Shown: piece after piece, positions 35,365-45,700 of the stretch
Layout of the letters: each line of letters opens with the position of its first letter
Numbering within the stretch: position 1 is the stretch's first letter
Assembly (NCBI GenBank): GCA_013076295.1
Contig: RQOL01000658.1
Coordinates: forward strand, 2,108,001-2,172,000
Direction of reading: 5' to 3'
DNA length: 64,000 nucleotides
From: Sanderia malayensis
Lineage: Eukaryota > Cnidaria > Scyphozoa > Semaeostomeae > Pelagiidae
Program-made: the position numbers and the translations under genes
Notes under the pieces: model-generated
What the model saw: only the letters and a program-made list of their open reading frames with translations
What the model was told of the DNA's origin: nothing
Databases searched by the model: none

Positions 35365-36255
35365 TCAATAGACGTGAGTGGGGCAGTTACCATAACAACA
35401 AGTAGAGTAATGCTGATTTTGAGCAGCTTGACAAGACCGATGCCTTGAAGCATCAATGTCGTGGTAAGTTTTGTTGATGTCACAGTGGTAATCATTTGCA
35501 GCAATGTAATTATCTGCAGCGACTGGTTGCTTAATACGTACATGGTGCGGCTGTAGAAATTCCGCGTAAAGCTCATTAGCGTGACACGCGTTGTAATCAC
35601 GACTGCACGATTTGATGAAACGAAAACGATCAACATGATTTGACAGCGCATGTGCGTGTTCATCTGAAGTTGTGTTGGTAGTAGCAGTAGTATTAGCAGA
35701 GTTGTCTTTCGTTGAAGTGTTCTTATTTAGAATGCTGTCAATTGTAAAGTCCGTTTTCTTCTTTCTGAGTATAGTCTCTTTAGATGATACAGAACTATCT
35801 TTAGACTGGGTAATGCACGATGATTCATATTCTTCTAACCTCTCATTCAAGTCTATGCTTTTTCTTTCGAGGTTTGTCTCCCATGCACGCTTTACATCAA
35901 TGGAGCCTCGCTTTTGACCAGTTGCAGTAAATCTCCTCTTTCTCCGAAGCAATGTACCATCTTTGAACATGTTTCCGCAGTTCGGGTGCAGGCTCCAATA
36001 GCACTTCTTGCTACCGCTGCTTGTCGTGCATACTATCTTGACAAAGCAGTCGTTGAACGATAGATTGTGCCTGAGGGAATTTCGCCATTTCGATGAACTT
36101 GTTTTGTAGAATGGAAAACTGTTCGTTATAAAGCGATATATATCGCTCAGTGTAAGCATGCCGGTTGTAGAGTGTTGTATGGCCATGGCACAAAGTGCTA
36201 CGTATGAATAGGGTGGCTTTTCGCTGCCGTAAGTGCTTTTGCGAGGCCGTGGCAT
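35365..36255 (-). CDS. foxB: FoxB-like forkhead transcription factor
   Basis: A single uninterrupted 296-aa ORF. The N-terminus MPRPRKSTYGSEKPPYSYVA matches the FoxB pattern (MPRPGK..Y..QKPPYSY). The forkhead domain occupies residues of about 13-108: AIQHSTTGMLTLSDIYRFI, WRNSLRHNLSFNDCFVKI, YWSLHPNCGNMFKDG and the basic RRKRRF. Helix 3 (NSLRHNLSFNDCF) is intact, so DNA binding is expected. Residues 170-176, FTIDSIL, form an eh1-like Groucho-binding motif, as in FoxB repressors. The rest is Ser/Thr/Asn-rich, with a His/Cys/Tyr-rich C-terminus. FoxB genes are typically intronless, which agrees. They act in ectoderm and neural patterning in animals. FoxB is favoured over FoxD/FoxL by the extreme N-terminus and the post-forkhead GNMFxDG-LLRRKRRF. 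Confidence 0.85.
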   Translation of the reverse strand: MPRPRKSTYGSEKPPYSYVALCAMAIQHSTTGMLTLSDIYRFITNSFPFYKTSSSKWRNSLRHNLSFNDCFVKIVCTTSSGSKKCYWSLHPNCGNMFKDGTLLRRKRRFTATGQKRGSIDVKRAWETNLERKSIDLNERLEEYESSCITQSKDSSVSSKETILRKKKTDFTIDSILNKNTSTKDNSANTTATTNTTSDEHAHALSNHVDRFRFIKSCSRDYNACHANELYAEFLQPHHVRIKQPVAADNYIAANDYHCDINKTYHDIDASRHRSCQAAQNQHYSTCCYGNCPTHVY

Positions 36256-39200
36256 TGTGCTTCAATGTTGACAATGAAACTCCTAAAATCAAAACAAATT
36301 ATCTGTATATTACACACTTTTTGTAGGAATATTGTCCATAAGAACATTGAGGCTTGAAATTGCCAAATGTAAGAATAAACAGTGGAAAAGATCGAAGTTC
36401 AACATAAGTTATAAGGTATTCCTTATAAAGAAAGGGTGTAGTTGATCAGTATTTTGACATTGAGTTGCAACAGACAACTATCAGGGCATGAATTGACTTA
36501 GAGAATATAAATCTCGAGGTCTTTAAGCAATTTTAAACTAGCCACATCGCTTTAGTTTGCTTGTTTTTAACAAACGCATGCAATCTCATGCTTCAACATC
36601 AGAATCATTGCCTCCATATTACTCAAAATTTCTGATTTTTGCACCTTAAGTAGATTTCTATGCACTTCCATCAACTTTGAAATAGATGAAGCTGAGTGAG
36701 GATATCAAATATTACGCCATTGCTGCTGGCCTCATCGACTTCAAACCAAATCCAGATTTTATTGTACATAGTTGAGCTAGGTTGAGCTAAAAATATGCGG
36801 CACTTAGATAGTTTCTGCTCGCAAGCAATGAACCTCTAGTTCCCTAGCTAGAAAGTGAAGCTAAACTCTTAATAACTCTCGTTTCTTTTATGCTAAGCAA
36901 TTATGATTAAGGCTATACAGAGAGAAAGCTTTGTTATTCGAATTTCTTCTCGAAGTTCTCTGTACAACACTGCATTAAATCAGCTTAGAACTTGAGCACG
37001 TGGCATTGAAGCAGTTTCATGCAGAGTTTTCAAGACAAATCTGGTTGCAACCCAGTCAATGTAATCTTAAGACAGTCATTTGCTAATTGACTTTGGAGGG
37101 TGCTCAAACAAGTCAAATTATATAGCGCTGTCATTGACCGAGACTTGGCATTTCATTAAACAATGGGCGCACGTTTTAAGCCTATAATTCCGCTTTGAAT
37201 TTGATAAATAATTATAATGTCACCCTTTTGCTACATCTTCCATTCGCATAGCTAATCCAATATTGCCCGATTTTCTCTTCAAACGTACAGTATACGCGGG
37301 TCTCTTTTCGTCGAGCTTAACCAATGGTATCGGTTGGGTTTAGCTTTGTAAAACCAGACAGAAGTAAACGTTTGTCATTTCTTAAGCCAAATTTCCAATC
37401 TCACACTTAAAGTTTTCATGTGTTCACTCAGTTGACCATGAGTTTTTAGTTTACAACCATGAGTTAGTTTACAACCCCGGGCTGCAAGGTTTCTCCAATA
37501 TCTTCCAACAATTAATTATCTATTTCTCTCTTGCATTATTACAAGTAAATATTATTGTCTTGTAGAAGAATGATGGTATGTTTGAATTCTACTTTCGCCG
37601 TAAATAGAATGTCCCTTCCAACGACTCACTATGCAGTAAAGTAATTGCATGCTATACTAATGATGCACTGGTTCATATAATTGGTAACACTTCGCATTCA
37701 TGCTCGCGAGAGTTCCATTTCAACGTCCTAGCTACTAATCATCACTGCATTTCATTTCATTTTCTTTGCGTTAATATGCTCCCTTGCACGTTTAGTTACA
37801 TTTACGTTTGCATTTTGGTTTCTTTCTCGTCATAAAATGCTAAATTATGCATCAAGTCTACAGTGAAATCCCGGCGAATCTTGAAGAGAACTAAAAGATA
37901 CGCAACTTCGGGAATTTATTAAACCGAGAGAAACTCCCCGACGAAGTAGCTCAATGGAGGAAATAGTACTTTCGTTGAATATTCGCTATTTAATGTGCTC
38001 ATCACATCAGGACCCCTCTATTTTATCATCAGTTGGAAAAAAATGTAACTAATACTTGATAATAAACCAACAAGTAGAGTCATTACCTTTGTATCGGGAA
38101 CTTTTTCGGCAGTTGAAATATCAAACAGAGCTGTGGAATGCTTGGTTTAAAAGAACCACTGAAAATCTGACTGGTATAGAATAGTGTAGTCTTTGTGTGT
38201 ACCTTGTTTGTTCATTCGAGTACTGAGTAAGCGTGCAATGATCGTTGCAACACTGTACATGTGAACATGACCGTGTGCTCTTCGCATACAAGGCTAATCG
38301 GCGCCAATAGCAGACGTCTTGAAGATATCTTCAAACCGCACTTTATTGTCCTATTATGCGCGTCGTGAGCGAATGAAAAGCCTCGCCTAGCAGAGCGACA
38401 CAGTAGCGAGGCGGCGGAGTGAACAATGTGAAGGCAGACAATCGGTTTATTGCGAGCTAACGGACGTTTCAACTCAATCTTAACTCTTTGCGTATATATA
38501 CAATAACGCATGTATGATTATACTCGGTAATTGATCAACAAGCTTAAAGATACATCTTGCATTGCATGGTCATCTAAGTCTTTAATTAGTCTTGTTGTTA
38601 TTTTAGCACTGAACAATACAAGCGCTTACTGTCTTTGCGAACAATAGGCCATCGGTCGGGTTAGAGGCAATATTCAAGCACAAATGCGGATAATTTAATA
38701 CTTAAAGTATATCGATTACAGATGGCGAGCTGAGAAAACAGCGCGACGCACGTGTAATTGCAACACAAACTATTGATTATAATTCGCGACACATTAGGCT
38801 ACTTGAATGGTATTCTCAATCTATCGGTGTTTTCTGAATTTTAAGCAGCACCACATTGGATCGTGTGTGCCTGCACTGGCTGCACTGAGACGTATTGTTA
38901 AGTTGAACAATGGCGCGATTGCTTCGTTCGGCTGCATGCACGTTGAGGAATCACGTCATGTCTGATCTTAGGCGAGGCAGACATGATGAGGCCCAAAATG
39001 CTTCGACTGGAGGAAGTATTTCCTAATAATGCTGTCGTCTTTACGTTTAGCTTCAGAGTCTCCTTTCGACTTTGTCTTACCATACTCTGATGAGTAAAGG
39101 GCGAAATTTTGTGTCTTTTGCTGTGCTTTTGAACAACTCGCTATTGTTTTCCTTTAACTTTTTACAAGAAAGCAAGATGAACAATTTTACCTTGAAAATT

Positions 39201-40671
39201 CTAAGAAAATTACAAGAAATTACAAAAATGCCACTAGTAATACGAACCAGCTGAATTCATGTAGTTAATGTCTGGTGTCAGGCACTGATATAGGTCTTAC
39301 GAATGCTTTTTTTTGCAGTGCATGGAATATGGCTACTATCGAATTCAGCATTAAACTATTTCGTCATTGAAAGATTCTCTTGGAACATCATTGCCCCGCA
39401 GAGGCCAGTCTTGTCATGCGCATAATCCCTTTGGTCAGCGATAGCCTATCACCGAAACTCCTCATCTGTCCAACAAGAGGTATTTTGAATTAATTCATTT
39501 TGCCTTGAACATGAGCAACTACTAAGTTGTACATGATAGACATCGTCAAAAATAACATAGACGAGACAAATTCTTCTTTTAAACTCGATCTTTCCGTTCT
39601 TCGTATACCTATTGAGAATTGGTGCTTAAAATCTCAATGCGTCCTGTCTACACGCCTTAAATATGTCATTGAGATCTTTAGCTGTGTCGCCAACTTATAT
39701 AAACCTTGCTCACATCAAAAAACTACCCGATCCGAACAAAAGCATTTCCACCTCTCGTGAGCAAGGAAATTTCATCCAAATAATCATACTTAGAACTTAT
39801 ACATACACTGTCGCATAAACAATCTTTTTATGTTATTCATTTTTGGAAATATATTTAACACAGTGCAATATTTAGATGGCTACTCATTGTAAAAATGCAA
39901 TTGATACAACGTCTACGTTGTATTTTAAGGCGGATTAGAGAAAGGCAATGAGTTTGATACAGATTAAAACTGCATTTGCTAGGTATATCCTGCTTAGTAG
40001 TAAAAAAGCATAAGACTTCCTGAATGTTTGAGTAATGAAGAAAATATGGACTTGTGCTTTCAGAAAAATGACAAGCGACTGATTTTATAGTGGCTTTGCA
40101 ATGACCTAACAAACCAGTTTCATTGGAGTATCTTACATGAAGTGCTCTCTGAAGCACTTGAAACACCAAATTGAAACAAATTCAATGAACCATCAGTGTA
40201 TTTGCTTGCATTAGTGGTGGTTTTAATGTTGTATGCACCATCAACAACAATTTCTCTTTGCCATATTATTTCAATGTGTCCCCAAGTTGGAAAATGTCTT
40301 CAAGTCCCGTCTGCCTCCGCTGAGCTATTATGCAGAGATTTAGGTGAATGAAGCAGGAAATTCAAGTTAGAATAGTTAAAATGGCGACAATGATGAGATT
40401 GAAAGAAAAGATCGATCAATTAACTAACAAAACCCATGCACTTTACAAATTTCACACATCCGTTACGTGGTTAACTGAACAAAAACGTCCTTGTATACGT
40501 TTCAACAATGTTAACGCCTCAGTACTCGAAAGCATTCCACAAAACAGAGCTTCTACTGGCAGATTTCTACATGAACAGTAGTACAGTAAACACCTGCGTA
40601 TAAGAACCTGTTTACTCTGCATCCAACCTATTGTTCAAATACAATAGGGTATTCTCTTTTCTATTGTTTTC
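36256..40671. other. gene-poor intergenic region
   Basis: Upstream region of the FoxB-like gene, so its regulatory elements probably lie here. No exon chain was recognised on either strand. Scattered ORFs under about 105 aa lack family features. A MITE end lies at 40582-40608. Confidence 0.5.
40582..40671 (+). repeat. MITE end related to the 23.3-kb element
   Basis: TACAGTAAACACCTGCGTAT then AAGAACC resembles the terminal inverted repeat at 23326-23351. It is followed by TGCATCCAACCTATTGTTCA and AATACAATAGGGTATT, which recurs at 11980-12035 in a ZZEF1 intron. The right end is lost where the tandem array starts. Confidence 0.55.
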
Positions 40672-42110
40672 AAATTTCTAGCTTTTGAACCAAGTGTCCT
40701 AGAAGGCTGAAAATTGTAGCAACGTGATCAGAAGGCCCTAAATAGTATGTTTTGATAATTTGTGAGCCGAATTTCAATAAGTTTCGATTTTTGATTTCTC
40801 GACTATAGGCTTTCATGATGGATACATAAAGTTATTCACTACTCGCGAGCATTTTAAATTTCTAACTTTTGAACAAAGTGTCCTAGAGGGCTGAAAAATG
40901 TTTCAACGTGATCAGAAGGCCCTAAATAGTATGTTTTGATCATTTGTGAGGCGTATTTCAATGAATTTCGATTTTTGATTTCTCGACTTTAGGCTTTCAT
41001 GATGGATACATAAAGTTATTCACTACTCGCGAGCATTTGAAATTTGTAACTTTTGAACCAAGGGTCCTAGAAAGCTGAAAATTGTTTCAACGTGATCAGA
41101 AGGCCCTAAATAGTATGTTTTGATCATTTGTGAGGCGTATTTCAATTAATTTCGATTTTTGATTTCTCGACTTTAGGCTTTCATGATGGATACATAAAGT
41201 TAATCACTACTCGCGAGCATTTGAAATTTGTAACTTTTGAACCAAGGGTCCTAGAGAGCTGAAAATTGTTTCAACGTGATCAGAAGGCCCTAAATAGTGT
41301 GTTTTGATCATTTGTGAGGCGCATTTCAATTAATTTAGATTTTTGATTTCTCGACTTTAGGCTTTCATGATGGATACATAAAGTTATTCACTACTCGCGA
41401 GCATTTGAAATTTGTAACTTTTGAACAAAGTGTCCTAGAGGGCTGAAAAATGTTTCAACGTGATCAGAAGGCCCTAAATAGTATGTTTTGATCATTTGTG
41501 AGGCGTATTTCAATGAATTTCGATTTTTGATTTCTCGACTTTAGGCTTTCATGATGGATACATAAAGTTAATCACTACTCGCGAGCATTTGAAATTGTTA
41601 ACTTTTGAACTAATTGTTCTAGAGAGCTGAAATTTGTTGCAACGTGATCAGAAGGCCCTAAATAGTGTGTTTTGATTATTTGTGAGGCGCATTTCAATTA
41701 ATTTAGATTTTTGATTTCTCGACTTTAGGCTTTCATGATGGATACATAAAGTTATTCACTACTCGCGAGCATTTGAAATTTGTAACTTTTGAACAAAGTG
41801 TCCTAGAGGGCTGAAAAATGTTTCAACGTGATCAGAAGGCCTAAATAATATGTTTTGATCATTTGTGAGCCGAATTTCAATGAATTTCGATTTTTGATTT
41901 CTCGACTTTAGGCTTTCATGATGGATACATAAAGTTATTCACTACTCGCGAGCATTTGAAATTTGTAACTTTTGAACCAAGGGTCCTAGAGAGCTGAAAA
42001 TTGTTTCAACGTGATCAGAAGGCCCTAAGTCACATTTCAATGAACTTCGATATTTGATTTCTCGACTTCATGATGGATACATAAAGTTAGTCACTACCCG
42101 CGAGCTTAAT
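40672..42110. repeat. satellite-like array of about 184-bp units
   Basis: About eight tandem copies. Each has AACTTTTGAACCAAGGGTCC, CAACGTGATCAGAAGGCCCT, TTTTGATCATTTGTGAGGCG, TTTTTGATTTCTCGACTTTA and GGATACATAAAGTTATTCAC, closed by TACTCGCGAGCATTTGAAAT. Period is 183-185 bases. Copies 3, 4 and 6 share variants, hinting at a two-unit higher-order structure. The last unit (from about 42000) is shortened. No ORF. Confidence 0.9.
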
Positions 42111-42715
42111 TTTTTACAGTTCTGTCTAAAGTGCAAGTTACTTTGAGTTCTTGGAAAGAAAAGTTTTTTATGCTTAAAGTTTTTTGTTGTTCCAGAAAGG
42201 AATGGGTTATGCAGTTGCAATTCTGCGGATATAAAAAGAGAATGACGTAGTTTTAAGTGTTTGAAACAATAGACTTGACCTTCGTGTGATGTAACAAGTA
42301 AGTATAATGTGTTTTGTTTCAGCAAACGTTAGCGTGTTTTGCATTTGCCACTGTAAAAGATGGAACGAAACCAGATTTGTTCGTAAATATTTTTAAAACA
42401 AGAGCACAGCAGAAACAAACTTCAATTGAATCACTAAAGCTTTACAAATTTTGATTTTTGGGTAAATATTTTAAGAACCAAGCGCTTTCTTAACAATTTT
42501 GTATAATGTTAAACTTTTCATATTGCCAGCTATAAGACTAATTTTGGTATTTGTGCAAAAAAAGGATCGCTGGGTCCGAAACGGGTTATTTTTTGTTTCC
42601 TGTTTCGAACGGACTTGCTGTGCTTTCTAATGCTCATTTCAGTTGTGCTGTGCTCAAATGATCACACAAGAGCAAGACAGGACTCATATGTTGAACCTAT
42701 GCGACTTTTGAGGAA

Positions 42716-45700
42716 ATGCCAACTGCAACTATTGCTCAGGGATATTTGTCTCATTGTGCTGAGAATGGGAAGAAGTCCAAAAATTGCCAGTTTCACGTAA
42801 GACAAATTGATTTTGCGTTGACTTGTCTGCTATGCTATGCTCCATTTTTGAAATGTGTGTTGTCGGCGAAGCGAAGTGGCCTAAGTTCTTTTTGTCTCCT
42901 CGCTTCGCTCGACTTTTGCGTTTTTAATCAGAGCAGAGCAGGAATGGTTAGAAAGTAACGTTTTTATTTATTTGCACAGAAAAAATGGCCGTGGTCTGAT
43001 AAACTGCTGCATCAAAAAGCATCGTTTGTGAAACTCAGCACCAGGAAATGTGAGTATGGAGTAATATTGATAATATTTATATGATGCAATTAATCAATTT
43101 TATGCTGAAAAGCATTTTGAGTTTGAGTTTGATGTCTTATTTACAACCGACTTATTGTTCATTATTCTTGTTTATATTGAATAATGACTAATAATGAATA
43201 CTAATAATGACTTTCATTGCTCATTATTCTTTCGTATTATGTTACTAAGATCATAGAAAGCTCAAACCGCGGACGAGACATTGCACTTATTTCGTCTATT
43301 GTTTTTTGATTAGTCCATGATAAGCACCCCCGTCAAATGATTTCTTTTTCTAATGGCACCCTATGGCAACTTTTGACCTTTGTTATTCAACGGGCCTCCA
43401 TGTTTTCTTTTCTTCATGATTTTTTATTATTCTTCGCCACATTGTTTTATTGTTCTCCACCATTTTTATATTGTTCTCCACCATGTCATTTAATTGTGTG
43501 CTTATAGTGCCTTGTCCCCCCCCACTATAAAATGGCGGCTCATGTTTATTTACATTTTTGTAAGGTATTCGGGTTGAGAAGAAGAGATAAATACAACAAC
43601 CTTGCTTGTATCTCAAAATCACCAATCTCTGTCTCAGTTTACGATTACAACATACATATGCGTGTTAGAGTCACATGCCTCTCACTTATTGTCAGATGCA
43701 CATGACATTTAAGTTTTATACAATACAATTGCACAATAATAGTTATAATAATAATAATACTACTACTAATAATAATAATGATAGATTGATTTGTTACATT
43801 TTAATCATTTGACACATATTATAAATGTCTAGAGATGATTTTAACGAAGTCTTGTTGGTTGTCTTTACAGATGGAGTTCTGTTCATGTCTGGTTCTTCGT
43901 CTACCGCTGCCTGTACCCATGTACTACCAAGTCCAGGTACAGCTTGCATTATGCGCAACTGCAGCAAAGCGCAAGTGAAGTCCAGCCCGTTGATAATCTG
44001 GCAAATAAAGCCAGACATGAAGATTGATGATTGCTTTTTGAGTCTTCGTTTTCAAGATCAGGAAAGTTTCCTTTCCTGGGAAAGAAAATTGCGAATCAAA
44101 CTTCAAGGTTTGGATTGAATATCACTCTCATTGGTTCTTTCATCTTGAATAATTCTTTGAATATTTCTCATCGTTGAATATTTCTGATGTTTCGTTGAAT
44201 ATATTTTCGATATATAACAAGACTTCCTTTAATCATTATCACCATCATCAAAATTCTCTTGACCACTTAGTGTCCTTGGAGTGTCCCCATGTTAAAGTTT
44301 TGTAAATTAGGAACATAAAATCTTTTTTATCCCTAATTATTAATTTTGAATTTGGATTTTAGATATATTGAGATGGTTTTCGTCGATGTTAACCCATATA
44401 TCACAATAATATTTTTCATGATCATGAGCGAAATATTCTATTTGTTGCATTTTACAGAAAGATGATCAATTTGTTGATTTAGTAATTTTGCGCAGGTTCT
44501 CATTGGTAAAAACCAAACAAATGTTTTATTGTTTGAACAACTTCATGATAGACTTTATCTTTGTTAGTTCCTAAGTTAGTTAGTCATTAGTTCCTTGTAT
44601 TGCTTATCCTGGCATCAGTAATTCGCTGTAGCTTATTTTTTGCACTTATTGTCAGGTATAATGTGTGACGTATTTCATCTTTTATTCTGTTGCAGTTTAT
44701 TCATTTAAGATCACAGTTGCGACTGGTCAGAAACTCGAGGCGGGCGATGCCGTGATACATATAACTTCAAAATACGTCCTCATCACGAAAAAGACAGAAA
44801 ACAATGAGTGCAAATCGCTGTTCATCAAAGAAATGCTGCCATACAATGTCACCTGCCTTTCCAGAAGAAATGGGAAATCATATGTTATTGAGTTGACAGC
44901 CGAAAGTGGACGCAAGCACCGCGTTGCGTTTTATTCAAAGCATTTTGATAACATCAAAAACAGCATTGGTTTGTTTCAGAAGAGAATGATCAATGAAACT
45001 CAGCAAGCTACACAAGAACACCTTCCTCCACGAGAAAGCATTCCTCGTTCCCATGAACAAGGAATTCTCCCCCCAGATGGGAGGGTTGCTTGTCCACTGC
45101 CACACGCATTAGAAGCTGGTGCGTGTGGAAAAGCGTGTGCCAGCTCATCTGGGGAGAGAAACCCTTCCCATTTGCCTCCTTGTTTGGAGAGAAGTGACAC
45201 TGGTTCGTATTCTCATAATTCAGTCAACTCCGGTCGAAGCAGATATTCTGGTATATATGTGAAACATGGAATGTCGAAACCGTGTATTTACTCTTACGTT
45301 AATGTGGACCACGAAGATAAAAATCCTGAACAGCAGAGTATTTCTGAGAATCCTTCGAATGAACAACTTCCGTGGTATGCTCATGTCAGCAAAGGCTACG
45401 TAAAGGTAAGATCGCTGTCTGAAGCAAGTGATGTAGCGGAAAAGATGCCCATCTACATGTCACGATATTTGAATAATAATTGCGATGAAAGTGCACAAAT
45501 CAATGCAAGTAAAGAGGGCAAAGCTGTGCACCCCAAAGTACCCCCTCCTGATGTCATCGCATGGGCAGCCGACTATGAAACGCTTGAAGAATTTAAGAAG
45601 ATTGCTGCATGTGAAGAGAAAGGTTGGGAAGAAGAGATTTACGACGATGTTACAACGATTGGCGATTTTGAAGAAGATTATTATTGCAATATGCCTTTGT

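Noticed and set aside
38212..38511. 99-aa minus-strand ORF
   Set aside because: Isolated, no recognisable domain, composition like the surroundings.
40672..42110. CRISPR-like regular repeats
   Set aside because: Whole 184-bp units repeat with no unique spacers, and the genome is eukaryotic.
42615..42800. Upstream ATG at 42615 as start of the adaptor
   Set aside because: It is in a different frame from the PH-domain exon chain; the ATG at 42716 opens the frame that reads GYLSHCAENGKK and splices in phase.
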